From assembly GCF_006636205.1 (NCBI RefSeq), contig NZ_VIGB01000003.1, positions 620,001-684,000 of the forward strand: a stretch of 64,000 nucleotides of DNA. Reading direction: 5' to 3'. The notes beneath the pieces were generated by a model. That model did not search any database. It was not told the DNA's origin and worked only from the letters and a program-made list of their open reading frames with translations. Made by a program: the position numbers and the translations under genes. Positions 46,462 through 55,787 of this stretch are shown piece after piece; position 1 is the stretch's first letter, and each line of letters opens with the position of its first letter. The stretch comes from Kitasatospora acidiphila (GTDB taxonomy: Bacteria; Actinomycetota; Actinomycetes; Streptomycetales; Streptomycetaceae).

Positions 46462-47229
46462 GTGACTGATCGGATCGTCCCCCAATCACCCCCCGCGCCC
46501 GTGCCGAGCCGACGCCGGTTCCTGGTCGGCGGCGCCGCCGCGCTGGCTGCCACCCCCGCGCTCGGCGGCCCGGCGCAAGCCGCCGTGGGCCGCCCGACCT
46601 GGGCGGTCCGCGAGGCGCCGGGATCGCCCGACGAGGAGTCGACCGACCCGGAGCTGGTGCTGCGCCGGCTGATCCAGGGCAACGACCGATGGGTGTCGGG
46701 TCAGCTGACCCATCCTCACCAGACCGTGGCCCGCCGGATGGCGGTGGCAGCAGGGCAGCACCCGATCGCCACGGTCTTCTCCTGCATCGACTCGCGGGTG
46801 CCACCGGAGATCGTGTTCGATCTCGGGGTGGGCGACCTGTTCGTGGTCCGGACCGCCGCGCAGACCAACGACGGCCTGATCCAGGGCGCGGTGGAGTACG
46901 GAGCCGAGGAAGCCGTCACACCGCTGGTCGTGGTGATGGGCCATCAGCGCTGCGGCGCGGTCACGTTCGCGGTGGACGCGCTCAACAACGGCACCGAGGT
47001 GCCGGCGAAGTTCAAGGACGTGGTGGAGGCGCTCCGACCCGCCTACGAAGCGGCGCTGCCACTTCCCGGTGACCAGGTCGAGAACACGGTCCGCGCCCAG
47101 ATCCGGCTCACCGTGGCGCAGTTGCGTGTCGATCCGGTGCTCGCCCCGCTGATCAGCGAGCACCGGATGCGGGTGGTCGGCGCCTACTACTCGCTGGACA
47201 CCGGCTGCGTCGAGTTCGCCTTGCCGTGA
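46462..47229 (+). CDS. Tat-exported beta-carbonic anhydrase, 255 aa
   Basis: A twin-arginine signal (SRRRFLVGGAAALAATPALG) at about residues 14-33 predicts folded export. The mature part is a beta-class carbonic anhydrase: zinc ligands Cys in FSCIDSRVPPE near 109, then His and Cys in GHQRCGAV near 165. The GTG at 46462 follows GGAGC; another GTG at 46435 would only add nine residues. It interconverts CO2 and bicarbonate outside the membrane. It is transcribed away from the NRPS operon and shares its control region, but has no obvious biosynthetic role. Confidence 0.9.
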   Translation: MTDRIVPQSPPAPVPSRRRFLVGGAAALAATPALGGPAQAAVGRPTWAVREAPGSPDEESTDPELVLRRLIQGNDRWVSGQLTHPHQTVARRMAVAAGQHPIATVFSCIDSRVPPEIVFDLGVGDLFVVRTAAQTNDGLIQGAVEYGAEEAVTPLVVVMGHQRCGAVTFAVDALNNGTEVPAKFKDVVEALRPAYEAALPLPGDQVENTVRAQIRLTVAQLRVDPVLAPLISEHRMRVVGAYYSLDTGCVEFALP

Positions 47230-47339
47230 CGGCGCTCCGGCCGCAAACATAACGGTCTTTCATCTTCGCCTTGGTGAAGGCCAGTTGTGGGTAGATACCC
47301 GTTCCGGCCCACGGATCGCGGGCCGTCGGGATCGAGACG

Positions 47340-48122
47340 GTGCGCGAGGTGTCCGTGGCGAGTGGTCCTGGCAGTGCTGCCCGTGCGGACGCGCTGCTGC
47401 AGCTCAGGGGAGTCAACAAGCACTACGGACAGTCGCATGTGCTGCGGGATGTCGACCTCGACGTGCACGCGGGCGAGGTCGTGGTCCTGCTGGGTGCCTC
47501 CGGCTCCGGCAAGTCGACGCTCTGCCGGTGCGTGAACCGGCTGGAGACCATCGACTCCGGCGAGATCGTCCTGGACGGCACGCCGATTCCGGCCGAGGGC
47601 CGCGAACTGGCCCGGCTACGCGCCCAGGTCGGGATGGTGTTCCAGTCCTTCAACCTGTTCGGCCACCGGACGGTAGTGGAGAACGTCACGCTCGCGCCCG
47701 TCCGGGTGCGCGGGCTGCCCCGCGCCCGGGCCGAGGCACGCGCCCGTGAGCTGCTCGACCGGGTCGGGCTCGCCGACAAGGCCGACGCCCATCCCGCCCA
47801 GCTCTCCGGCGGGCAGCAGCAACGCGTCGCGATCGCACGCACGTTGGCGATGGACCCGCGACTGATCCTGTTCGACGAGCCGACCTCCGCGCTGGACCCC
47901 GAGATGATCGGCGAGGTGCTGGAGGTGATGACCGAACTCGCCGCCGAGGGCATGACCATGCTCGTGGTGACGCACGAGATGGGCTTCGCCCGCCGCGCCG
48001 CCGACCGGGTGGCCTTCCTGGACCAGGGCCGGATCCTGGAGACCGCGCCGCCCGACGTCTTCTTCGAGAACCCGAGCACCGACCGCGCCCGCGACTTCCT
48101 CGGCAAGATCCTGCGGCACTGA
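47340..48122 (+). CDS. Polar amino acid ABC transporter ATPase (GluA/GlnQ-like), 260 aa
   Basis: This is the ATP-binding subunit of a glutamate/glutamine-type importer. Walker A GASGSGKST is near residue 52, Q-loop VFQSFNLFGH near 99, signature LSGGQQQR near 154, and Walker B LILFDEPTSALDPE near 173. It is the first gene of a four-gene operon with a binding lipoprotein and two permeases. GTG starts at 47340, 47349 or 47355 are all possible; the conserved domain starts later, so function is unaffected. Confidence 0.92.
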   Translation: MREVSVASGPGSAARADALLQLRGVNKHYGQSHVLRDVDLDVHAGEVVVLLGASGSGKSTLCRCVNRLETIDSGEIVLDGTPIPAEGRELARLRAQVGMVFQSFNLFGHRTVVENVTLAPVRVRGLPRARAEARARELLDRVGLADKADAHPAQLSGGQQQRVAIARTLAMDPRLILFDEPTSALDPEMIGEVLEVMTELAAEGMTMLVVTHEMGFARRAADRVAFLDQGRILETAPPDVFFENPSTDRARDFLGKILRH

Positions 48123-48185
48123 CGCCGACCGCCGCCCGGCCGCATGCGGCACCACCGCGCTCCCTCGCCTGCAAGGAGACCCCGC

Positions 48186-49133
48186 ATGACCACTCGCTCC
48201 TCCCTGACCCTCCCGGCGCTGCTGCTCACCCTGACGGTCGCGTGCGGCCTGACCGCGTGCAGTTCGTCGAGCAAGATGCCGGCCCCACCCGGCTCGTCCG
48301 GCTCGGCGGCCGGGGCGGACAGCTACCAACAGGTCATCGACGACGCGCCGGTGGCCGCCGCCTCGGACATCCCGGCCGGCAGCCTGATGGCGAAGATCAA
48401 GGCCCGTGGCACCCTGAACGTCGGTGGCACCGACGCCGCCGCACTGTTCGCCCTCAAGGACCCGGTCAGTGGCAAGGTGACCGGTTTCGACGCCGGCCTG
48501 GCCGACATGCTCGCCAAGTACATCATCGGCAAGCCGAGCACCAACCGGGTGCAGATCGACGTCACCACCCGCGAAGTCCTGCTGCAGAACGGCACGGTGG
48601 ACTCGGTGCTCGCCACCTACACCATCACCCCCGCCCGCGCGCAGAAGGTCGGCTTCGCCGGACCGTACTACTCCTCCGGCGACGCCATCCTGGTCAAGTC
48701 GTCCGACACGGCCATCACCAAGCCGTCCGACCTGAACGGCAAGTCGGTCTGCACCGAGACGAGTTCGACCGCCGCCAACGACATCAAGCAGTTCGCCCCG
48801 AGCGCCAAGGTGGTGCTGTTCCAGACCAACGCCGAGTGCCAACAGGCCGTTGAGCAGGGCCGGACCGACGCGTACGTGCTGGACCAGGCGCTGCTGCTCG
48901 GCGACGCGGCCCGGGACAAGAACGTCAAGGTGGTCGGCCAGCCGTTCACCGACGAACCGTACGGCATCGGAGTGCCGTTGAGCTCGCCCGAGATGAAGAC
49001 CTTCGTCGACAACTGGCTGAAGCTGATCGAGTCGGACGGCGAGTGGGCCAGGCTATGGAAGGCGACGATAGGCACCGAACTGTCCGGTGACGCCCCGACG
49101 CCGCCCGTCGTCGGCTCGGCCGCCGGGAGCTGA
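48186..49133 (+). CDS. Glutamate-type amino acid-binding lipoprotein (SBP family 3), 315 aa
   Basis: This is an extracytoplasmic binding protein. The signal peptide ends in lipobox LTAC, with lipidated Cys at residue 25. The family-3 features include GTLNVGGTDAAALF near 78, a segment with KVTGFDAGLADMLA near 97, PARAQKVGFAGPYYSSG near 150, and SDGEWARLWKATIG near the end. An AAGGAG site precedes the ATG. It delivers substrate to the two permeases downstream. Confidence 0.93.
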   Translation: MTTRSSLTLPALLLTLTVACGLTACSSSSKMPAPPGSSGSAAGADSYQQVIDDAPVAAASDIPAGSLMAKIKARGTLNVGGTDAAALFALKDPVSGKVTGFDAGLADMLAKYIIGKPSTNRVQIDVTTREVLLQNGTVDSVLATYTITPARAQKVGFAGPYYSSGDAILVKSSDTAITKPSDLNGKSVCTETSSTAANDIKQFAPSAKVVLFQTNAECQQAVEQGRTDAYVLDQALLLGDAARDKNVKVVGQPFTDEPYGIGVPLSSPEMKTFVDNWLKLIESDGEWARLWKATIGTELSGDAPTPPVVGSAAGS

Positions 49134-49138
49134 GTCCG

Positions 49139-49777
49139 GTGCCTACGGCGGTCCTGAGCCAGCTCGGCGACGGCCTGCTGGTCACCGTGGAGATGACGGC
49201 GCTGGCCTTCGCGGGCGCGCTGGTGCTGGGCGTGCTGCTGGCGATCTGCCGGATCAGCCCGGTGCCCCCGCTGCGGCTGGCCGGCGCGGCGTACGTCACG
49301 GCGTTCCGCAACATACCGCTGCTGGTGCTGCTGGTGCTGTTCGTCTTCGGGATGCCCGAAGTCGGGCTGCTCTACCCGCTGTTCGCGACGGTGGCGCTCA
49401 CCATGGCGCTGTACTGGGCCGCGTTCGTCTGCGAGGTGGTGCGCTCGGGAGTACGGACCGTGCCGCGCGGGCAGATCGAGGCGGCCCGGGCGCTCGGCCT
49501 GACCTTCACCCAGTGCCTGCGGTTCGTGGTGATACCGCAGGCGCTGCGCTCGATGGTGCAGCCGCTGGGCAGCGTCTTCATCGGCCTGGCGCTCGGCACC
49601 TCGCTGGCCGCCGCCGTCGGCGTGCCCGAACTGACCGGCCAGGCCCAGCTGGTGACGCTCAAGTACGACAACCCGCTGACCAGCTTCGCGCTGACAACGG
49701 CGGTCTACGTGGCGATCACCCTGACCTCCGGGCTGATCGCGGGCCGGATCGAACGGAAGGTGGCCATCAAACGGTGA
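49139..49777 (+). CDS. Amino acid ABC transporter permease (GluC-like), 212 aa
   Basis: This is a small His/Glu/Gln/Arg-type permease with about five helices. The cytoplasmic EAA loop IEAARALGLTFTQCLRFVVIPQALR, written in pieces near residues 118-140, contacts the ATPase. The GTG start lies 5 bases after the binding-protein stop, and its own stop overlaps the next permease start. Confidence 0.93.
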   Translation: MPTAVLSQLGDGLLVTVEMTALAFAGALVLGVLLAICRISPVPPLRLAGAAYVTAFRNIPLLVLLVLFVFGMPEVGLLYPLFATVALTMALYWAAFVCEVVRSGVRTVPRGQIEAARALGLTFTQCLRFVVIPQALRSMVQPLGSVFIGLALGTSLAAAVGVPELTGQAQLVTLKYDNPLTSFALTTAVYVAITLTSGLIAGRIERKVAIKR

Positions 49778-50583
49778 AGGGCCAAACGGTGGACGACGAC
49801 CAGCTGTTCGACGTCCCGGGCCCGCGGGGCCGGCGCCGGATCCGGATCGTCACCGCTGTCTCGGTGCTGGTGCTGGCGGCGCTACTGGCCCTGGCGCTGC
49901 GCCAGTTCGCCGCGCACGGGCAGCTGGCGGCCTCCCAGTGGCAGATGTTCGGCAACTGGGCGATCATCCGGTTCCTGCTCGACGGCGTCGGCCAGACCCT
50001 GCTGGTCACGGCCGTCGCCGCCGGACTGGCGCTGCCACTGGGGGCGTTGGTCGCGCTGGTCCGGCTCAGCCGCAGCCGGGTGGCCCGCGCGCTGGCCCGC
50101 GGCTATGTGGAGTTGTTCCGGGCCGTGCCGCTGCTGTTGCTGCTGTACATCTTCCTGTTCGGCCTGCCCCGGACCGGGTTGACCTTTCCGGTGTTCTGGC
50201 AGCTGGTCATCCCGATCGTGCTCGGCAACGCCGCCGTGCTGTCCGAGATCTTCCGGGCCGGTGTGCTGGCGCTGGACCGCGGCCAGTCGGAGGCCGCGTA
50301 CAGCCTCGGCATGACGTACTGGCAGGCGATGGCCTGGGTGGTGATCCCGCAGGCGGTCCGCCGACTGGTCCCGACCCTGGTCAGCCAGTTGGTGCGGCTA
50401 CTGAAGGACTCCACCCTCGGCTATGTGGTCAGCTATCTCGAACTGCTGCACAAGGCCCAGGTGTTGGGCGAGTACTACCACAGCGTGCTGCCCACCTACC
50501 TGGTCGCGGCGGCCTGCTTCGTCCTGATCAACACCACCCTGTCCGCCCTGGCCACCTGGCTGGAGCGCCGCCGCCGCAGCTGA
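49774..50583 (+). CDS. Amino acid ABC transporter permease (GluD-like), 269 aa
   Basis: This is the second permease of the importer. It has an extra N-terminal hydrophilic stretch and helix before the conserved core, as in GluD proteins. The conserved segments are YVELFRAVPLLLLLYIFLFG near 110 and the EAA loop SEAAYSLGMTYWQAMAWVVIPQ near 171. The GTG at 49774 overlaps the previous stop (GTGA); another GTG five codons later is possible. It ends before a strong hairpin. Confidence 0.93.
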   Translation: MKGQTVDDDQLFDVPGPRGRRRIRIVTAVSVLVLAALLALALRQFAAHGQLAASQWQMFGNWAIIRFLLDGVGQTLLVTAVAAGLALPLGALVALVRLSRSRVARALARGYVELFRAVPLLLLLYIFLFGLPRTGLTFPVFWQLVIPIVLGNAAVLSEIFRAGVLALDRGQSEAAYSLGMTYWQAMAWVVIPQAVRRLVPTLVSQLVRLLKDSTLGYVVSYLELLHKAQVLGEYYHSVLPTYLVAAACFVLINTTLSALATWLERRRRS

Positions 50584-50601
50584 CCGGTTCGACCAGCAAA
50601 A

Positions 50602-50631
50602 GGCGTAGGCGACGTGTCCGTCGCCTACGCC
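50602..50631. terminator. Bidirectional hairpin terminator
   Basis: GGCGTAGGCGAC (50602-50613) pairs perfectly with 50620-50631 across a 6-base loop, between the convergent ends of the permease gene and the M24 peptidase gene. An AAAA run precedes it, giving a T-run on the minus strand. Confidence 0.75.
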
Positions 50632-50670
50632 GCGCACCTCAGACCTGGTCCACGAGCGGGCGGTGCGCGC

Positions 50671-52113
50671 TCATCGCAGCGACGCCATCCATGCCTCGAC
50701 CTCGTCCGCGCCCCGCGGCAGGCCCGAGGACAGGCAGACCGGGCCGTCGGCCGTGATGAGGAAGTCGTCCTCGATCCGGATGCCGATGCCGCGCAGTTCC
50801 TCGGGGATGGTCAGGTCATCGGGCTGGAAGTACAGTCCCGGCTCGACGGTGAGGACGTGGCCCGCCTGGAGCACCCCGTCCGCATAGGTCTCGCTGCGGG
50901 CGCCGGAGCAGTCGTGGCAGTCCAGGCCGAGCATGTGTCCCGAGCCGCAGACGGTGTAGCGGCCGTACAGCCCGGGGTCGGGGTCGCTGGCGGTGCCGCC
51001 GGGCCGCAGGCCCCAGCCGTCGAGGCCCTCGGCGATGACCCGCATCGCGGCGTGGTGGAAGTCGCCGTACCGCGCCCCGGGCCGCAGCGCGGCGATGCCC
51101 GCCGACTGGGCGGCGAAGACCAGGTCATAGACCCGGCGCTGAGCATCCGTGAACTGCCCGCTGACCGGCAGCGCCCGGGTGACGTCGCCGGTGTAGAAGG
51201 AGTCGGCTTCGACACCGGCGTCCAGCAGCAGCAGGTCCCCGTCCCGCACCGGGCCGTCGTTGCGCATCCAGTGCAGGACGCACGAGTGGGCGCCGGCAGC
51301 CGCGATGGTGTCGAATCCCAGGCCGTAACCGTCGAGCCGGGCACGCCGGTTGAAGGTGCCCTCGATCCAGCGCTCGCCCCGCGCCAGTCCGGTGGCGTGG
51401 CGCAGCTCGCCGACGACGTCGTGGAACCCGGCGACCGTGGACCCCACGGCCGCGCGCAGCTGCTCGATCTCCCACTCGTCCTTGACCAGCCGCAACTCCG
51501 AGAGGAAGGTGCTCAGTTCGGCCTCGTCCCGGGCGGATGGCGGCACCAGTGCGTCGACCAGCGCGTCCTCGCCGCGCAGCACCCGGGTCGGGACGTTCCC
51601 ACCGAGGGCTCGTTGCAGGTCGTCACGTGCGGCGGCCTCGATGCCGAAGGCGTCGGCGGTCTCCGAGAGCGTCCGGCGCCTCCCGACCCAGAACTCGCCG
51701 TGCTGGCGGCTGCGGTAGAACTCCGTGCCGTTCGGCCCGCCGTCCCGCGGTGACCGGGGCCGGGTGTACAGCGTGACCGAGTGCCCGGTCCCGGTGGGCT
51801 CGAAGACCAGGACACTGTCGGGGACCGCGTTCGCCCCCTGCTCCGCGGTGAGGTGGACGAACGCGGAGTGCGGCCTGAACGCGTAGTCGAAGTCGTTGCT
51901 CCGAACCTTGAGCCCACCCGCCGGAATGACGATCCGCTCCCCGGGGAACCGCTCGGACACCGCCGCACGCCGCTTGGCCGCGTACGCCGCCCCGGGAACG
52001 GGCGACAGCTTCAGGCCCGTATCCGCCCACCCCTGCCGGAAGGCCTCGGCCGACGCGGCTGGCACCGCGCGGTCGTGACTCTCGACACCGCGCGACCCGT
52101 CCTGCTGCTCCAC
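50671..52113 (-). CDS. M24-family Xaa-Pro aminopeptidase (aminopeptidase P), 480 aa
   Basis: This is a metallopeptidase that removes N-terminal residues next to proline. The N-terminal aminopeptidase P domain (RRAAVSERFPGERIVIPAG, then FDYAFRPHSAFVHLTA) is followed by the pita-bread catalytic domain. Metal ligands appear in LLLLDAGVEADSFYTGDVTR, GSGHMLGLDCHD, VLTVEPGLY and GIRIEDDFL. The GTG at 52113 was chosen because CGGAGG precedes it at six bases; a GTG ten codons upstream lacks a site. The gene stands alone with an AT-rich upstream region. Confidence 0.93.
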   Translation of the reverse strand: MEQQDGSRGVESHDRAVPAASAEAFRQGWADTGLKLSPVPGAAYAAKRRAAVSERFPGERIVIPAGGLKVRSNDFDYAFRPHSAFVHLTAEQGANAVPDSVLVFEPTGTGHSVTLYTRPRSPRDGGPNGTEFYRSRQHGEFWVGRRRTLSETADAFGIEAAARDDLQRALGGNVPTRVLRGEDALVDALVPPSARDEAELSTFLSELRLVKDEWEIEQLRAAVGSTVAGFHDVVGELRHATGLARGERWIEGTFNRRARLDGYGLGFDTIAAAGAHSCVLHWMRNDGPVRDGDLLLLDAGVEADSFYTGDVTRALPVSGQFTDAQRRVYDLVFAAQSAGIAALRPGARYGDFHHAAMRVIAEGLDGWGLRPGGTASDPDPGLYGRYTVCGSGHMLGLDCHDCSGARSETYADGVLQAGHVLTVEPGLYFQPDDLTIPEELRGIGIRIEDDFLITADGPVCLSSGLPRGADEVEAWMASLR

Positions 52114-52164
52114 AGAGTGCCTCCGATCGTCGTTGATCCACACACAGAAAAAGACAATACCATT

Positions 52165-52174
52165 TCACATGTGA
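52165..52174. promoter_or_regulatory. Palindrome TCACATGTGA upstream of the aminopeptidase P gene
   Basis: A perfect 10-bp palindrome lies in an AT-rich patch about 50 bases before the GTG start of the M24 peptidase gene, close to TATAGAT/TATTGT-like minus-strand promoter elements. Its ATGTGAC half also occurs in the dyad before the peptide transporter operon. It is a candidate operator only. Confidence 0.35.
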
Positions 52175-52304
52175 CGTATCTATAGCTGCGCACCCAGCAG
52201 GCCGCGGTGCACGGTGTCTCCGATCTCACCGAGCTGCCGGCCGCGCCAGTAGGCTCTGGGCCGGGGGCGGCCCGGCGCCGCAGTGCCTCCGGGGCCATCA
52301 TGGA

Positions 52305-52727
52305 TCAGCCGACTCCGCGGTGGTCGTACCAGCGGGCGATGGAGTCCTTGTAGCCCTGCGGCATCACCAAGTCGGCGATCTGGTCCTCGACGAAGAGGCC
52401 GATCTCCTTGTGCTCGCTGCTCACCACCGGGGCCTGTTCCGGTCCGAGCAGCCGGCAGCCGTAGGTGACGATGAAGACGTGGCGGCCGGGGATCGGCTCG
52501 TACATCCAGACGTCCAGCAGGGGGCCGGCCGCGATATCCCAGCCGCTCTCCTCCCGGACCTCCCGGGCGGCGCAGTCCGCGGGTTCCTCGCCGAGTTCGA
52601 GCTTGCCGCCGGGCAGTTCCCATTCCTCACGCTCGTTCTTGAGCAACAGCACTCGGTTCTGCGAATCGAGCACCACGCCCTTGATCGAGATCGGGAAAGT
52701 GCGCGGCGTGTACGGGGAGTCGTTCAT
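52305..52727 (-). CDS. NUDIX hydrolase, 140 aa
   Basis: This is a compact NUDIX protein of normal length. The NUDIX box is complete: GGKLELGEEPADCAAREVREE then SGW, with all acidic metal ligands, near residues 40-63. The N-terminal strand reads ISIKGVVLDSQNRVLLLKNE. It hydrolyses an unknown nucleoside diphosphate derivative. The ATG at 52727 follows a GAAGGAAG site. The region from 52728 to 52968 holds nothing recognisable. Confidence 0.9.
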   Translation of the reverse strand: MNDSPYTPRTFPISIKGVVLDSQNRVLLLKNEREEWELPGGKLELGEEPADCAAREVREESGWDIAAGPLLDVWMYEPIPGRHVFIVTYGCRLLGPEQAPVVSSEHKEIGLFVEDQIADLVMPQGYKDSIARWYDHRGVG

Positions 52728-52968
52728 TGCTTCCTTCGCGGTGCGCTGGCGGCCATGGGCTTCCCGAACGTAGCGCCTGGATCGGCCCGGCCGGTCCATT
52801 GGCCGTCGGCACGACAGTTGACAGCTAGTCACTTCACGGTGGCTCAGCGCTGGCTCGACAGCGTGAACCCTCCTCCCCCACCTGCTACTATGCGAAGGGA
52901 CGACATGACGTCCGGCTCGGTGCAGCCCTCTCATCGGTTACGGCCCCGGCCGGGAGATCGTCACCTGC

Positions 52969-53214
52969 GTTGCAGGCCTTCCAGAGCCGACGACGCCAGC
53001 CTGTTCGAGCGAACCCGCCTTCGCGCAGGTCGCTGCGAGCTCTCCAGAGCTGATGACGGCAGCAGCACGGCGACCTGGTGGCGGCGGGCGTCAGCCAGTT
53101 GCGAGCCCTCCAGAGCTGATGACGAAACTGACGCTTCGCCAGTACCCGGCACCGGCTAACCTGTTGCGAGCCCCCTAGGCCTGATGACGACGCCGCCTCC
53201 AGGGCTGATGACGA
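52969..53214 (+). CRISPR. Degenerate CRISPR-like direct repeats (about 28 nt, 63-66 bp period)
   Basis: Four related 28-nt units start at 52969, 53032, 53098 and 53163, so spacers would be 35, 38 and 37 nt. The consensus runs from GTTGCGAG through CCTCCAGAG to GCTGATGACGA. Units 2-4 differ from each other at 3-4 positions, and the first is more diverged. A fifth partial unit ends at 53214. No large cas operon is adjacent, but cas2 and the tail of cas1 lie 4 kb away on the same island. It is probably a dying array. Chance family repeats remain possible with so few units. Confidence 0.5.
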
Positions 53215-53248
53215 CCGGAACCGGCCGTACGGCGAGGCCTGCGGCCCC

Positions 53249-53681
53249 CGGTCGTCATCAGCCCTAATTCCTTGTTAGCGGACGGTGGGAGCCAGGGGTT
53301 GCCACCGGTCCGTTCGAGCGCCGGGGGCGTGATGCCTGGACTCACCCGGGCCATTGAGGTCTCCCGATAGAGCGGCACGCGGCCCTGGCGCTCGTGGTGG
53401 TGGCGGTCGCGTGGGCGCCGGACGGATGCCTTACAGATATCCGGCTGTGCAGGCCTTCCCCCAGACCGGCGACGTTCGGCGCCTACTCGGCCGCCACCAC
53501 CGTCAACACCTTGCGCTTGACCACTCGTTGGTGTTGGTGGTGCGAGCCCGCTGCGCGGTGACCTCTCGATCTGCCCGAGCCGCTTGAGCTCCCTCAACAG
53601 ACCGAGGCCCGCGCGGCGCGCTGGTGCCACGAACGGCTAGTGAGGTGGCGGACCGACCGTATGGTCGAGTCCTGGAATTAG
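53249..53681. repeat. Long inverted repeat, left arm (about 430 bp)
   Basis: This segment is the reverse complement of 55788-56222 with high identity (47 of 50 at the inner end, less further out). The two arms enclose the IS110 transposase gene and one unknown gene. The outer end carries CATCAGCCCTAATTCC, that is GGGCTGATGACG on the other strand, which matches the 3' part of the CRISPR-like repeats. No convincing gene is seen in the arm. Confidence 0.85.
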
Positions 53682-53744
53682 GTCGCTGCGTGGCCCGCAT
53701 GCGCTCGCAACCAGCGCAAACACCGCGTCCTTGGGGAGGGAACC

Positions 53745-54977
53745 TTGATCTACTGCGGCATCGACTGGGCCGAGAAGACGCACGACGTCGCCCTGGTCAA
53801 CGACTCGGGCCAGCTGCTGGCCAAACGTCACATCACCGACGACGCGGCCGGCTACAAGATCCTGCTGGACCTGCTCGCCGAATGCGGCGACACCGCCGAA
53901 AACCCGATCCCGGTCGCGATCGAGACCTCCCGCGGGTTGCTGGTCGCCGTGCTGCGGACCGGCAGGCGCCAGGTGTTCGCGATCAACCCGCTGGCCGCCG
54001 CCCGCTACCGCGACCGGCACGCCGTCTCCCGCAAGAAGTCCGACCCCGGCGACGCCCTGCTCCTGGCGAACATCCTGCGCACCGACATGCACGCCCACCG
54101 GCCCCTGCCCGACGACAGCGACCTGGCCCGCGCCATCGCCGTCCTCGCCCGCGCTCAACAGGACGCGGTCTGGAACCGGCAGCAGATCGCCAACCAGCTC
54201 CGCTCCCTGCTGCGCGAGTACTACCCGGCCGCCTTGGAGGCCTTCGCCAAGTGGGCCAACGGCCTGTGCCGCCCCGAGGCCCGCGAGCTGCTCAAGCTCG
54301 CCCCCACCCCTGCCCAGGCCGCCCGGCTGACCCACACTCAGATCACTGCGGCTCTCCGGCGGGCCGGTCGCCAGCGCGGCATCGAACCGGAGGCCGAGCG
54401 GCTACGCGAGGTCTTCCGCACCGAGTGGGCCCATCAGCCCGCCCTGGTCGAGAAGGCGCTCGGCAAGCAGATGCTCGCCCTCATGGGCCAGCTCACCGCC
54501 GCCTGCACCGCCGCCGACAACCTCGCCCAGGCCGTCGAGGAGATGTTCCCGCAGCACCCGGACGCCGAGATCATCCTCAGCTTCCCCGGCCTCGGCCCCC
54601 AGCTCGGCGCCCGGGTGCTGGCCGAGATCGGTGACGACCGCACACGCTTCGCCGACGCCCGCGGCCTCAAGGCCTACGCCGGTGCCTCCCCCGTCACCCG
54701 CGCCTCCGGCAAGAAGTCGAGCATCACCCGCCGGTGGGTGAAGAACGACCGGCTCAACCACGCCGGCTACCTGTGGGCCTTCGCCGCCTTGACCAACTCG
54801 CCCGGAGCCATGGCCCACTACCGGCGCCGTCGCGACGACGCCGGCGACTGGCACGCCGCCGCCCAGCGCAACCTGTTCAACCGCCTGCTCGGCCAGCTCT
54901 ACCACTGCCTCAAGAACCGCCGGCTGTTCGACGAGCAAGTCGCCTTCCCAGCCCCGGCCGTGGCCGCTGCTGCCTGA
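53745..54977 (+). mobile_element. IS110-family transposase, 410 aa
   Basis: This is a DEDD-type transposase/recombinase. The N-terminal RuvC-like domain begins CGIDWAEKTH (first Asp near residue 7) and continues with AIETSRG and KKSDPGDALLLA. The C-terminal Tnp_20 domain has SFPGLGPQLGARVLAE and the catalytic-Ser region YAGASPVTRASGKKS. It starts at TTG 53745 after GGGGAGGG. The length is full and no interruption is seen, so the element may be active. IS110 elements carry a guide (bridge) RNA in their flanks; a candidate would lie in 53500-53744 or just downstream. Confidence 0.93.
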
Positions 54978-54981
54978 CGGT

Positions 54982-55695
54982 TCAGGCGCCGGTCACGGTG
55001 CCGGGGTTGAGGCAGTCCGCCAGTGCGGCTCGCTCAGCGGGCGGCAGGTGATCTCCGAGCGGGGACTGCCGGTGGCTGAGCTCGCTGTCACAGATCCAGC
55101 TCCGCTCGTCCGTATCGAACGACCACGGCTGGGCACCCCACATCGGGTGGCCCGCGAGCAGCTGCCGGGCCAGAGCTTCGCACTCGTCAGGGGCACCATT
55201 GGCGATCAGCGCCTCGACCACGGCACCCACGGCCTCCTCGGGGACCCGGGAGTCACCGAGCGCCGGAAGGAGCAGCAGCAGGCGGGCATGGGGATCGGTC
55301 ACACCGTCCGCGCCGTCGGGGGCGCGGAGGATCGCTACGAGCTCCGGCCAGCACAGGCCCGGACCGATGCGGTCCTCATCCGGGCTGGCCAGCACCACGT
55401 CGGCACCGCCCGGGCTGACCAGGAAGTAGTCGGTGGTCGTGTACTCCTCGCCGCTGTTGTAGTGCACGACGATCGAGAACCCGCCCTCCAACGGAACCGT
55501 GAACATCGGCCAGGCCGACTTGTCCTGCAGCCGGTCCAACATGGCGCCGGCGTCACCCGCGTCCACGCCGAAGGCCTCCGGCGGCTCCCCCTCGTACAAG
55601 TCCACCAGGTGCGCGGCCCAGAACCCGGGCTCGCCCAGCAGCGGGAGGCCGTCCACAACGGGAACCGACGAGTACCAGTGCCGCGCCATCACCAT
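54982..55695 (-). CDS. Unrecognised hypothetical protein, 237 aa
   Basis: I do not recognise this family. The protein is acidic and soluble, with no signal or membrane segment. It opens with RHWYSSVPVVDGLPLLGEPG and has a hydrophobic core around FSIVVHYNSGEEYTTTDYFLV; the second half is helical and Leu/Ala-rich. Its style, a small acidic protein next to a mobile element, resembles some immunity-type proteins, but that is only an impression. The start at MVMARHW follows the inner end of the right repeat arm. It converges on the transposase gene with four bases between stops and sits within the inverted-repeat unit as possible cargo. Confidence 0.65.
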   Translation of the reverse strand: MVMARHWYSSVPVVDGLPLLGEPGFWAAHLVDLYEGEPPEAFGVDAGDAGAMLDRLQDKSAWPMFTVPLEGGFSIVVHYNSGEEYTTTDYFLVSPGGADVVLASPDEDRIGPGLCWPELVAILRAPDGADGVTDPHARLLLLLPALGDSRVPEEAVGAVVEALIANGAPDECEALARQLLAGHPMWGAQPWSFDTDERSWICDSELSHRQSPLGDHLPPAERAALADCLNPGTVTGA

Positions 55696-55787
55696 GCCGC
55701 GATTCTCGCGCACGAAGATCCGCTCTGTTCGACTGCCCCATGCTCCGGCCGGCCATCGACTTGACGCCTTCGCACCGTGAGGGTGTC

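Noticed and set aside
54982..55695. Named immunity or SUKH-family protein
   Set aside because: I could not see the family motifs clearly enough to name it.
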